Assembly (NCBI GenBank): GCA_035995985.1
Contig: DASYJY010000106.1
Coordinates: 1-55,111 of the forward strand
Reading direction: 5' to 3'
DNA: 55,111 nucleotides
Source: JADGNZ01 sp035995985
GTDB lineage: Bacteria > Acidobacteriota > Thermoanaerobaculia > Gp7-AA8
In this document: positions 34,956 through 43,072 of the stretch, one piece after another
Layout: every line of letters starts with the position of its first letter
Numbering within the stretch: the first letter of the stretch is position 1
Position numbers and translations under genes: made by a program
The notes under the pieces: model-generated
Seen by the model: only the letters and a program-made list of their open reading frames with translations
The model's database searches: none
Told to the model about the DNA's origin: nothing

Positions 34956-37175
34956 TCATGCGGAGACGCGGGGGCGCGGAGAAAGGCGGCTTTCCTCCGA
35001 GCCTCCGCGGCTCCGCGTGGAAAACGTTCCTGACGACACGCGGGCCACGCGATGCGCGACGACCAGACGGATGTCGTCGTAGCTGATGCGGCCTTCGAAT
35101 TCTTCGAAGATTGGTTTGAGGCGTTCGGTGCCGAGGCGTTCGACGGCGGGGGCGATGAGGTCGTATTGAGCGCGGTCGAGCCATGCGTCAATCGAGGACG
35201 GACGTTCGGTGACGATGAAATCGGCCAGGTAGCCGGCGATCGTGCTGCGGACCCGGGCGGTCATCGTCATCACTTCTTCGATCGATGCGCCGCGGCGGAA
35301 GGCGTCGTACGCCTGCGTGCGGCTCGGCGTCGGGGAAGGCTCGCGGCGCGGCGCGGGAGGCGGCGGCGGACAGTCCACTGCGATGCCCGATTTCGCGCAG
35401 TAGTTGACGATCACGTTCAGCAGCGCCGCACCGAAATCGGCGTGGCGCGTTTCGCCGATGCCCGAGATGTGCTTCATCTTTTCGAGCGACGATGGGCGGA
35501 CCGCCGCCAGCATGCGCAGCGCAGCGTCGCCGAGGATCGTGAAGGGTGGGACGGAGCGGGAGTCGGCTTCGCGTTTACGCCATTCGCGCAGCTCTTCGAA
35601 GAGCGCGTGATCGACGCCGGTCCATGAGAAATCGCGTCCGCCGACGTCGTCGCCTTCGCGCGCGGCGGCGCGAACGAGACGAACTTCGGCAGTACCGCGC
35701 AGCATCGCGCGGGATGTTGGCGTCAGGCGCAGAACCGGATACGGCGTCCCTTCGCGTTTCAGAAACCCCTGCGCGATCAGTTGCGCGATCCAGTCGCTCA
35801 GCTCCTCCTTCGAACGATTGCCGAGGATGCCGTATGTGGAGAGCTTGTCGTGGCGGCGCTCGCGGATCTTCTCGTGGCTCGATCCGCGCAGGATGGCCAC
35901 GATGTGCGAGACGCCGAACGTCTCGCCCGCGCGCACGACGCAGGAGACGATCTTCTGCGCGATGACCAGCGAATCCGGCACCGCCTCGTGCGCGTCGAGG
36001 CAGACGTCGCACGCGCTGCAGTTCGCATTTTCGTACGTCTGCCCGAAGTATTCGACGAGCGCCTTGTGCCGGCAGACGAGCGACGTCGCGTATTGCTGCA
36101 TGCGATCGACGTTCTCGATGGCGGTCGTGTCGGCGGTGGCGGCGAGAATTGCGTTCCAAGCCGCGGCGTCCTTCGGCGCGTAGAGCATCGCGCATTCGGC
36201 TTCGAGGCCGTCACGGCCGGCGCGCCCGGTCTCCTGCTGGTAGTGCTCGACCGACTTGGGCATCCCGGTGTGCAGCACGAAACGGACGTTGGATCGGTCG
36301 ATGCCCATCCCGAAAGCGACGGTGGCGACGATGATGTCGCACTCTTCTTTCGAAAACCTCTCCTGCGCCGCGCGCCGCTGATCGGGCGAGAGTCCGGCGT
36401 GATACGCAGCGACGCGATGACCGCGCCGCTCGAGAATCGACGCCAGCGTGTCGACGTCGCGCCGGCGGATGCAGTAGATGATGCCGGCCTCGCGGCGATG
36501 ACGGCGGAGTACTTCCTCGACCTGCGCTACTTCGTCGCGGCGCGGAATGATGCGGTAGGTGAGGTTGGGCCGGTCGAAGTTGCCGACCAGTTCGACGTAA
36601 TTGCGAAGTCCGAGCTGTTCGGCGATATCGCGGCGCACGCGCTCGGTCGCCGTCGCCGTGAACGCGTGCAGCGAGGCTTTCGGAAAGAGCTGTCGCAGAT
36701 CGCGAAGCTGGCGATATTCGGGACGGAAGTCGTGGCCCCATTGGCTGATGCAATGCGCTTCATCGATCGCGAATGCACTCACGCCGGCGCGGCCGATGAG
36801 CTGGCGGAAATTCGCCATCGCAAGGCGTTCCGGCGACACGAACAGCAATCGGAGTTTCCGTTCGCTCAGCGCGCGCTCGACGTCGCGTTGCTCGCCGCTC
36901 GACTGCGAGCTGTTGAGCTGCGCAGCCGCGACGCCGCATGCGACCAGTCCGTCGACCTGATCTTTCATCAACGAGATCAACGGCGAGACCACCACAGTCA
37001 ACGATCCATTGACGATGGCCGGCGCCTGATAACAGAGCGACTTCCCGCCGCCGGTCGGCATGACCACGAGCGTGTCCCACCCGCCAAGCGCCGCTTCCAT
37101 CGCCTCGGCCTGCAGCGGCCGGAACGACGCAAATCCCCAATGCCGCGCGAGAACTTCAATGAGCGTTGCATTCAT
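34956..37175 (-). CDS. recQ: ATP-dependent DNA helicase RecQ
   Basis: A 739-aa 3'-5' DNA helicase for recombination and repair. Motif I is Val-Met-Pro-Thr-Gly-Gly-Gly-Lys-Ser, motif II Asp-Glu-Ala-His followed by Cys-Ile-Ser-Gln-Trp-Gly-His-Asp-Phe (RecQ aromatic loop), and motif VI Gln-Glu-Thr-Gly-Arg-Ala-Gly-Arg-Asp. The RQC zinc site is seen as Cys-Arg-His near 380 and Cys-Ser-Ala-Cys-Asp-Val-Cys about 20 residues later. An HRDC domain (about 525-600) and a further ~110-residue C-terminal helical region follow. The last ~20 residues (Ser/Arg-rich) are encoded by a palindromic dispersed repeat and are probably not functional. Start ATG 37175 preferred over ATG 37190. Confidence 0.94.
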   Translation of the reverse strand: MNATLIEVLARHWGFASFRPLQAEAMEAALGGWDTLVVMPTGGGKSLCYQAPAIVNGSLTVVVSPLISLMKDQVDGLVACGVAAAQLNSSQSSGEQRDVERALSERKLRLLFVSPERLAMANFRQLIGRAGVSAFAIDEAHCISQWGHDFRPEYRQLRDLRQLFPKASLHAFTATATERVRRDIAEQLGLRNYVELVGNFDRPNLTYRIIPRRDEVAQVEEVLRRHRREAGIIYCIRRRDVDTLASILERRGHRVAAYHAGLSPDQRRAAQERFSKEECDIIVATVAFGMGIDRSNVRFVLHTGMPKSVEHYQQETGRAGRDGLEAECAMLYAPKDAAAWNAILAATADTTAIENVDRMQQYATSLVCRHKALVEYFGQTYENANCSACDVCLDAHEAVPDSLVIAQKIVSCVVRAGETFGVSHIVAILRGSSHEKIRERRHDKLSTYGILGNRSKEELSDWIAQLIAQGFLKREGTPYPVLRLTPTSRAMLRGTAEVRLVRAAAREGDDVGGRDFSWTGVDHALFEELREWRKREADSRSVPPFTILGDAALRMLAAVRPSSLEKMKHISGIGETRHADFGAALLNVIVNYCAKSGIAVDCPPPPPAPRREPSPTPSRTQAYDAFRRGASIEEVMTMTARVRSTIAGYLADFIVTERPSSIDAWLDRAQYDLIAPAVERLGTERLKPIFEEFEGRISYDDIRLVVAHRVARVSSGTFSTRSRGGSEESRLSPRPRVSA
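34960..35016. repeat. 57-bp palindromic repeat forming the recQ 3' end
   Basis: The left arm 34960-34984 (GCGGAGACGCGGGGGCGCGG and five more bases) pairs with 34991-35016 at about 21 of 26 positions around a 6-base centre. This is the 'CTCCGCGGCTCCGCGTGG' type of short palindrome often seen as a dispersed element in bacterial genomes. It reads through as the last ~20 codons of recQ. Confidence 0.65.
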
Positions 37176-37293
37176 GACGTCACCTTCCATGAACCCCGAG
37201 GCTCCCTCGGTGCGCGACGAAATGCAAGCTTTCTACATTAGGTGGAAGTGTGAGGAAATGACGCGCCACGCATCGCGCGGTTCGTTACACATC

Positions 37294-39135
37294 TCAGTGC
37301 GCTACCCCGCGCGAACGGCTGAAATGAAAGCCCCACACGCCGCCGTCACTCCCACCGGTGAAAAGCGAATTGCCGCTCTGGCTGATGACGAAGACATTGC
37401 CGTGCGACTTGCCCAGCCCGGTCGAAATTGAAAACCACGTCTTGCCGCCGTCGTTGCTCCGTTCGACCGCATCGCTGCTGCTGTTGTAGACGCGTCCCGG
37501 CGTGGAGGGATCGAAGGCGAACTGGATCGATTGCCGTCCAGCAGTCGTGGCGAACGGCGCCCAACCCGCGCCGCCATTCGTCGACTCGAAGGCGGACGAA
37601 TTCACCCACGTCAGCAGGTGATTGGAATCGAAGCGATCGATGCTGATGTCGGCGGCACCCGATGCGGAGAGGCCGGTCGATGCCGAAGTCCATGTGTCGC
37701 CCGCGTTCGTGCTTTTGTAGATGCCGAACGAGCCGCCCGTGTAGAGAACAGACGCATTGTTTGGATCGATGGCGACGAATGCCGGGAACGTTCCTGCCGG
37801 CAGGCCGCTGTTCTTGATCGTCCACGCGGCCGTACCGACCTTCTTGTACGGCGCGCCGGCGACCGCGTAGAACGTCCCCGGCGTGAGCGGATCGGGCAGG
37901 ACGCCCGAGGAGGTGGTCGGAAGACCCGTACTGAAGTCCTCCCACGACACGCCGCCATTCACACTGCGCTTCACGCTGCCCGACGTCGTTGCGTAAAGCG
38001 TTGCCGAGTTGAACGGATCGACGGCGATGGCCTGGTTCAGTCCAGTGAGTATCGACGTCCAGCTCTCGCCGTGATCGATGCTTTTGAAGATGCCCGCCGC
38101 GCCGGACGTGTAGACGACCGATTCGTTGCGCGGATCGGCGGAAATCGACTGCGTGTAGGCGGCGGTGAGTCCGGAAGCGGACGGCGTGAAGGTCGATCCG
38201 CCATTCGTGCTCCGGACCAGGTTGAAATTCGCCACAAGAAGAATGTTCGAGGCGTTGTTCGGATCGACGGCTACCGCAGTGTCCGCCCCCGGCTGCGAGG
38301 GGCCGGTCCAACTCGATCCTGCATTCGTCGATTTGTAGAAGCCCGCGTCGGTGACAGCGATGATGGTCGATGCCGAAGTGGCCATCGATCGATAGAAGCC
38401 GTTGCCGAGGCCGTTGGTCAGTTCAGTCCACGACGTGGCACCGTCGATCGTTTTGAAAATGCGGCCCGGACCGGCGCCAGCGTAAAGCGTCGAGCCGTTC
38501 GACGGGTCGATGAGCAGCGAGTAGTACGCCGAAGCGGTGAGGCCGCTGTTCGCCACGGTCCAATGCGCGGCACCGTCGGTCGATTTGTAGACGCCGGCGC
38601 TCGACAGAAGCACCGCGTAAATCGTATCGGCGTTCTGCGGATCGATGACGAGCGCCGACACCGAGGTCGCCGCGGGGAAGCCGCTGCCGGTACTGCCGAA
38701 TGTGACGCCGCCATCAGACGAGCGGATGGGTCCACCGCTGGAAACGCTGTAGACGACGCTGCCGTTTGCGCTGACAGCGACCTTGAACGATCCGAACGGA
38801 TGCACGGCACTCCACGTCACGCCGCGATTGCTGCTCTTGTACAGCCCGTACACGGACGACGCGAAGACTTTCTGCGGATCGCCGCTCGCCACAGCCACGT
38901 CGCCGAACGAAGTGCCGAGCGTTCCTGCTCCGACGGTCCAATGCTGTCCCCCGTCGCTGCTCCGAAAGACGCCGTTGCTCGTCGCGGCGTAGACGATCGA
39001 GGAGTCAGCCGGATCGAAGACGATCTTCGGCGGGCTGCCGGCATCAGGCCCTTTGATGGTCCATCGGTTCTCGCCGGCGAAGAGGGAAAGGGTCACACAC
39101 GCGATTAAGACTATTTGGCTGAATGATTTACGCAA
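37294..39135 (-). CDS. Exported BNR/sialidase-like repeat protein (YCF48/VPS10-like propeller)
   Basis: A 613-aa exported protein: signal peptide (Arg-Lys at 2-3, cleavage near Ala20-Gly), then at least ten repeats of about 45 residues with the pattern Val/Leu-Tyr-Ala-x-Thr-x3-Gly-Val-Phe/Tyr-Lys-Ser-x-Asp-x-Gly-x-Ser/Thr-Trp. These are BNR/Asp-box type blades as in sialidases, photosystem assembly factor YCF48 and Vps10 propellers. No sialidase active-site arginine triad is evident, so a binding or structural role is more likely. Start TTG 39135 has AGGAG upstream and no better ATG precedes the signal peptide. The repeats are glycine- and serine-rich. Confidence 0.85.
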   Translation of the reverse strand: MRKSFSQIVLIACVTLSLFAGENRWTIKGPDAGSPPKIVFDPADSSIVYAATSNGVFRSSDGGQHWTVGAGTLGTSFGDVAVASGDPQKVFASSVYGLYKSSNRGVTWSAVHPFGSFKVAVSANGSVVYSVSSGGPIRSSDGGVTFGSTGSGFPAATSVSALVIDPQNADTIYAVLLSSAGVYKSTDGAAHWTVANSGLTASAYYSLLIDPSNGSTLYAGAGPGRIFKTIDGATSWTELTNGLGNGFYRSMATSASTIIAVTDAGFYKSTNAGSSWTGPSQPGADTAVAVDPNNASNILLVANFNLVRSTNGGSTFTPSASGLTAAYTQSISADPRNESVVYTSGAAGIFKSIDHGESWTSILTGLNQAIAVDPFNSATLYATTSGSVKRSVNGGVSWEDFSTGLPTTSSGVLPDPLTPGTFYAVAGAPYKKVGTAAWTIKNSGLPAGTFPAFVAIDPNNASVLYTGGSFGIYKSTNAGDTWTSASTGLSASGAADISIDRFDSNHLLTWVNSSAFESTNGGAGWAPFATTAGRQSIQFAFDPSTPGRVYNSSSDAVERSNDGGKTWFSISTGLGKSHGNVFVISQSGNSLFTGGSDGGVWGFHFSRSRGVAH

Positions 39136-39212
39136 TGGGGAGGGCTCCTGGGAGGCATTGTACAGGGTCGACCGTTTGACGAAGTTGGGCGCGAACCCGC
39201 AGACTTGCGCGC

Positions 39213-39503
39213 ATGGTCACCGCACTCGATCTTCCGCAGGATCTCGTAGAGGACATTCAGTTGCGCGCAGCAGAGCAAGGCCGTCCGATGGACGAGACCG
39301 CGGCGGAGTTGCTCCGCGCAGGCCTCGCCGCGTCCTCACGCGAAACTGTCGTGCATGCTGATGCGGCGATGCTGCAGAAGCGCAGGGAAATCGTCGAGAG
39401 GTTTCTCTCCGGCGAATGGGCTACCGAGTTCCGCGGCTTCGAGGCTGGCCGCGCGGCGGATCGAGAAGTTGCCGAGGCGCGCGATCGAACTTGGAGAGGT
39501 TAG
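39213..39503 (+). CDS. Antitoxin of a VapBC-like pair
   Basis: A 96-aa protein whose first ~45 residues look like a ribbon-helix-helix DNA-binding domain (Leu-Pro-Gln-Asp-Leu-Val-Glu-Asp-Ile followed by Ala-Ala-Glu-Leu-Leu-Arg-Ala-Gly), as in FitA/VapB-type antitoxins, followed by an acidic-basic tail able to wrap a toxin. The stop (TAG 39501-39503) shares its last base with the GTG of the PIN toxin gene, the typical operon order of antitoxin before toxin. Autoregulation by the pair is expected by analogy. Confidence 0.75.
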   Translation: MVTALDLPQDLVEDIQLRAAEQGRPMDETAAELLRAGLAASSRETVVHADAAMLQKRREIVERFLSGEWATEFRGFEAGRAADREVAEARDRTWRG

Positions 39504-39907
39504 TGGCGAACCTTATCGACAGCACGTTGTGGATCGATTTCACGCGCGCTAGATCGCCTCGCGCACTCAAGGACTTCATTGCCGGTTACGTCACGGATCC
39601 CACGGCGTGCATTGCGGAGCCGATCGCGTTTGAGGTTTTGCGCTACGCCACTGCCGAGGAGCAGCAGCTCTTCGAGGAGCAGCTTCGAACGATGGTGCTG
39701 TTGGCCTCTCCATCAAGTCTATGGACCGACGCAGCATTGCTGGGACGGCGCTGCCGCGGCCATGGTCTGACACCTGGGTCGCTCGATCTGCTGATCGCGA
39801 CGGTAGCGATCTATCACGGCGCGCAGCTTTTGACGTTTGACTCGGATTTCGAACACATCGCTCGTGTCTCGACTCTTCGCGTAACTCGCCTTCACCGCCC
39901 ATCGTAG
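39503..39907 (+). CDS. PIN-domain ribonuclease toxin (VapC-like)
   Basis: A 134-aa PIN-domain protein. The acidic catalytic residues are visible: Asp in Leu-Ile-Asp-Ser-Thr-Leu-Trp, Glu in Ile-Ala-Phe-Glu-Val-Leu, Asp in Ser-Leu-Asp-Leu-Leu-Ile-Ala, and Asp in Phe-Asp-Ser-Asp-Phe-Glu near the C-terminus. VapC toxins cleave tRNA or rRNA and are held by the antitoxin. GTG 39503 has GGAGAGG upstream and overlaps the antitoxin stop by one base; longer starts inside the antitoxin gene are rejected. No frameshift or active-site loss, so the toxin should be active. Confidence 0.86.
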   Translation: MANLIDSTLWIDFTRARSPRALKDFIAGYVTDPTACIAEPIAFEVLRYATAEEQQLFEEQLRTMVLLASPSSLWTDAALLGRRCRGHGLTPGSLDLLIATVAIYHGAQLLTFDSDFEHIARVSTLRVTRLHRPS

Positions 39908-39934
39908 ACGGATCACAAAGCACTTTGCGGTACC

Positions 39935-40537
39935 ATGCCGCCAATGTCCGAAGCCCCTCTGCCGATGCGCGAGCATGCGCTCGATAACATCCGCTTCATT
40001 CGCGATGCGATGGAGCGCGCGGGGTCGTTTACGTCCATTCCGGGGTGGGGCGGTGTCGGCGTCGGCGTGACTGCGATCGGGGCGGCGATCATCGCGCAGC
40101 AGTTCCTCGGCAAGTCATTGAGGATGTGGCTGGCGACGTGGCTGGCCGAGGCGATCGTCGCGGCGGCTATCGGATTCGGGACGATGACGGTCAAGGCGCG
40201 GCGATCGGAAGAGCCGTTCATGTCGGGCGCCGCGAAGCGATTCTTCATCAGCTACTTTGCGCCGCTCGTGGCAGGCGCGGTGGTGACGCTGGCCCTGGTC
40301 CGCGTCGAAGCCTACGCCGCGATCCCCTCGGTATGGCTGCTGCTCTACGGCGCGGCCTTCGTCAGCAGCGGAGCGTTCTCCATCCGCGTCATCCCAATCC
40401 TCGGCATCGTCTTCATGCTCCTCGGATGCCTCGCCGCGCTCGTCCCACTCGGCGCATCGAACGTGATCCTCGGCATCGGTTTCGGCGGACTGCACATCCT
40501 CTTCGGATTCATCATCGCAAGGAGTTACGGTGGCTAA
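39935..40537 (+). CDS. Multi-pass membrane protein of unknown function
   Basis: A 200-aa protein. A ~25-residue polar N-terminus with Arg-Glu-His-Ala-Leu-Asp-Asn-Ile-Arg-Phe-Ile-Arg precedes about six hydrophobic helices with short loops. A family name is not recognised. The 3' end overlaps the winged-helix regulator by 8 bp, so the two are translationally coupled and probably work as a regulator/membrane-protein pair. Start ATG 39935; ATG 39944 is also possible, and neither has a clear ribosome-binding site. Confidence 0.72.
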   Translation: MPPMSEAPLPMREHALDNIRFIRDAMERAGSFTSIPGWGGVGVGVTAIGAAIIAQQFLGKSLRMWLATWLAEAIVAAAIGFGTMTVKARRSEEPFMSGAAKRFFISYFAPLVAGAVVTLALVRVEAYAAIPSVWLLLYGAAFVSSGAFSIRVIPILGIVFMLLGCLAALVPLGASNVILGIGFGGLHILFGFIIARSYGG

Positions 40538-40868
40538 ATCAGCAGCAGCGAAGAAACACGAAATCGTCGAGACGCAGATCCCCGACTTCGACCGCGTGAT
40601 CCACGAGAAGACCCGCCTGGCCATGATCAGCGCGCTGGCCGTCAATCCGACGCTGACATTCAATGAACTGAAAGCAGTCCTCAAGACGACGGACGGCAAC
40701 GTAAGCGTCCACGCGCGCAAGCTCGAAGATGCCGGCTACCTCTCCTGCAAGAAATCCTTCGCCGGCCGCGTCCCTCGGACGGAATATTCATTGACGGCCT
40801 CCGGCCGCCGCGCACTGGAAAAGTACCTCAATCACATGGAAGCGCTGATCAAAGCGGTGAAGCAGTGA
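40530..40868 (+). CDS. Winged-helix transcriptional regulator (HTH_34-type)
   Basis: A 112-aa protein with a winged helix-turn-helix: Leu-Ala-Met-Ile-Ser-Ala-Leu then Leu-Thr-Phe-Asn-Glu-Leu-Lys and the recognition helix Asn-Val-Ser-Val-His-Ala-Arg-Lys-Leu-Glu, ending with a wing Arg-Thr-Glu-Tyr-Ser-Leu-Thr and a dimerisation helix. These are small MarR/ArsR-like DNA-binding proteins. It starts with GTG preceded by AAGGAG, and is coupled to the upstream membrane protein. It probably controls its own operon; ligand unknown. Confidence 0.85.
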   Translation: MAKSAAAKKHEIVETQIPDFDRVIHEKTRLAMISALAVNPTLTFNELKAVLKTTDGNVSVHARKLEDAGYLSCKKSFAGRVPRTEYSLTASGRRALEKYLNHMEALIKAVKQ

Positions 40869-40886
40869 TCGTTGTGATGTCTAATC

Positions 40887-41693
40887 TTACGACTTGATCA
40901 AGAGGCCCTGCCCGGTCGGCAGTGACAGGATTCGAACACCGGTCTTTCCAGCCCAGGCATCGAGCGCCGACTTCTGATCGGCGAAGAACCTGAAGTTGTA
41001 GTCGTCGAGCACGATCGCCGCTCCAGGCGACATCCGCGGCCAGAAGTGCTCGGCCGCGGCAACACTCGGTCCGACGCAGTTCAAGTCGATCGACAGATAG
41101 CAGACGCGCTCGATGTTGACTTCGCGCAGCACGTCGGGGACGATGCCTTGAACTACTACGGCGTTGCTGTAGCCGGCGAATGTCTGAAGAACGTCCTGAT
41201 ACGAATTGCCATAGACGCTCGCAAACGCTGTGGCGGAGGGCGAATCCAGGTGCCGTTCGGGAATGCCCGTATAGGTGTCGAACAGGTACAGCTTCTTGTG
41301 CGTTAACTGTTCGAGTCCGATGTATTCGGCGAGCATCCGCGAATAGCCGCCTTTATGAACTCCACACTCGACGAAGTCGCCCGCGATCGATGTTCCGTGC
41401 ATCGCCGCCCAGCAGACGACATAGGCGCGCCATTGAAGGTCGTGATTCCACCAGGAGCCGGTCGCCTTGCCTGCCGCGTAGGACCGCTGAAACAGTTCGT
41501 CCTGAAGAAAATCGCTGCCGTTCGCGGTCATCAGTCCGTCGGCCACATAGGTCGGGTCCAGCGGCAAAGCGACGGGCGACACGTGGGGCCACAGGCGCCG
41601 CGCCAATCTGAATCTCAATCGCTCCAAAAATGATCCGCTCACGTGAAATCGTCGCCTACGCTCTTTGCGGAATGCTATCGCATTCGTCGGCAC
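40887..41693 (-). CDS. TylF/MycF-family O-methyltransferase
   Basis: A 268-aa SAM-dependent methyltransferase of the macrocin-O-methyltransferase family, which methylates sugar hydroxyls of macrolides or cell-surface polysaccharides. Visible features: Gly-Asp-Phe-Val-Glu-Cys-Gly-Val-His-Lys-Gly-Gly (SAM loop), Leu-Phe-Asp-Thr-Tyr-Thr-Gly-Ile-Pro, and Leu-Ser-Ile-Asp-Leu-Asn and Val-Leu-Asp-Asp-Tyr (metal/substrate Asp residues). There is no antibiotic cluster nearby, so a surface-glycan substrate is more likely. GTG 41693 is the longest start; a second GTG at 41642 would remove 17 residues and cannot be excluded. Confidence 0.85.
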   Translation of the reverse strand: MPTNAIAFRKERRRRFHVSGSFLERLRFRLARRLWPHVSPVALPLDPTYVADGLMTANGSDFLQDELFQRSYAAGKATGSWWNHDLQWRAYVVCWAAMHGTSIAGDFVECGVHKGGYSRMLAEYIGLEQLTHKKLYLFDTYTGIPERHLDSPSATAFASVYGNSYQDVLQTFAGYSNAVVVQGIVPDVLREVNIERVCYLSIDLNCVGPSVAAAEHFWPRMSPGAAIVLDDYNFRFFADQKSALDAWAGKTGVRILSLPTGQGLLIKS

Positions 41694-41749
41694 GGTCGGG
41701 ATCCAACGGCGGACTGCACATCACCTTGCGATTCAACATCGCAGCGCTT

Positions 41750-42157
41750 TTACGGTTTTGGTTCCGCTGGATAGACGTAGATCGCAGTAGCCTGTGTCTT
41801 TCTGTTAGCCATCGTGCTGGGAATGAGGAAAGCTCCGAGAATTGCGGAACCAACTTTCTGCCCGGTTGATGGATCTGAAATCGCCGAGACTATTACACCG
41901 TTCGCGCCGATCTTTGCGGCCTCTTTGCGAAATGACTCGTAGAACTTGTCATCACCCGCAACCGAGTAATCGCCCTGAGATGTCAGAATCGCGATCTCGT
42001 CATACTTACCGGGGACTTTGTCCGACGACATGTAAATCACAACCTTGTCCGGGGTGATGGGCGGCCGTTTGACTGCGGGGTTCAGGACCGTCGTTGCGGT
42101 CGAGACGCATGCGACAAGGAGAAAGCAAATCAGCGCAATGGCTGGCGTGTTTTTCAA
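41750..42157 (-). CDS. Putative lipoprotein
   Basis: A 135-aa protein with a lipoprotein signal: Lys at 2, hydrophobic core, and a lipobox Leu-Leu-Val-Ala-Cys near residues 14-18, so the mature protein would be lipid-anchored at Cys18. The mature part has a short polar linker and then an alpha/beta-like domain with Gly-Ala-Asn-Gly-Val-Ile-Val-Ser-Ala-Ile. No family recognised. I start at TTG 42157, which follows GAGGTG at good spacing; the ATG-less extension further upstream (to 42214) would spoil the signal peptide. Confidence 0.72.
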   Translation of the reverse strand: MKNTPAIALICFLLVACVSTATTVLNPAVKRPPITPDKVVIYMSSDKVPGKYDEIAILTSQGDYSVAGDDKFYESFRKEAAKIGANGVIVSAISDPSTGQKVGSAILGAFLIPSTMANRKTQATAIYVYPAEPKP

Positions 42158-42321
42158 GGGGCACCTCCTCGATGGATCACTGCGGATGATATTTGTCGCC
42201 GCCGCCGAACGCAACCATTAGCGACGGCTAACTGATCCAAGCTCACGGGCCAGGCCGCAGACGAAATTGTACGGCATCCCCGCGTGAGTTAAACGAGAGG
42301 AGCGAGGACTTCCACACGCGT

Positions 42322-42882
42322 TCAAGCCACCTTCATGGAAAACGCCAAGAAAACGATGGCGCTTACCGCCAGCGCGCCATGCAGTAGATTGAAATAGATC
42401 TGCCAGCAAAACAGGCGAATGAACCGCTTATCAGTGGAGAGGTAGTCGACGATTCCCTCTTCACCACGCTTGTCCATGATGCGGGACATCGGCCACAAGA
42501 ACGGTTCAGCGAGTTCCTTCGTGAGTTGGCGAGGCTCGATAGTCATGTTCCCCATAAGGCTCTCTCCTTCTTTCGATGTGAGTAGCCTTTCAATCTCGTT
42601 GACTGCAGCGAGACCGCTTTCAAGCGCCATCCCGATCTGCTTGCTGATTGCACCAGCGAGAAGGGAAGCCGCAAGGAGCAGCAGGGTCCAGCGCATACCG
42701 GAGGAGCTGACGATCTTGCTCACAGCGTCGAGATTGCCAATGAATAGCGCCACAATCGCCGCGACACCCGTGATGGTCCAGGTAGTTGACCGCTCAAGGC
42801 CCGGCGCCACCGAAACAGTGCTGCGCCAGGCAAACTTTTTGAAGATCTGATCGGGGTTCAGGGGCTGCCCTTCGTCGGTCAT
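42322..42882 (-). CDS. Membrane protein of unknown function
   Basis: A 186-aa protein with three predicted membrane helices (about 32-52, 60-82 and 160-182) and a cytoplasmic-sized loop of ~75 residues between the second and third that contains Lys-Glu-Gly-Glu-Ser-Leu and several charged residues. No signal peptide or known motif. The gene stands alone on the minus strand, 164 bp upstream of the lipoprotein gene and 190 bp downstream of the giant gene's stop; its start at ATG 42882 follows no obvious ribosome-binding site. Confidence 0.65.
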   Translation of the reverse strand: MTDEGQPLNPDQIFKKFAWRSTVSVAPGLERSTTWTITGVAAIVALFIGNLDAVSKIVSSSGMRWTLLLLAASLLAGAISKQIGMALESGLAAVNEIERLLTSKEGESLMGNMTIEPRQLTKELAEPFLWPMSRIMDKRGEEGIVDYLSTDKRFIRLFCWQIYFNLLHGALAVSAIVFLAFSMKVA

Positions 42883-43072
42883 CGGTAACTCACATTATGT
42901 CGGCTAACTCCGGTTGAGACCAATTCCGAATGAATAGCGCGTCACCAATCCGATGCCGCGCCGCGTAGCACCGCTCTCCGACCGGTGACGATAGGTGATT
43001 ATGCGGCGGCGAACGGCAAGCGTAAAGAGTCTCTCGTTAGAAACGTTACGATCAGACTACGATCCATTTCTC

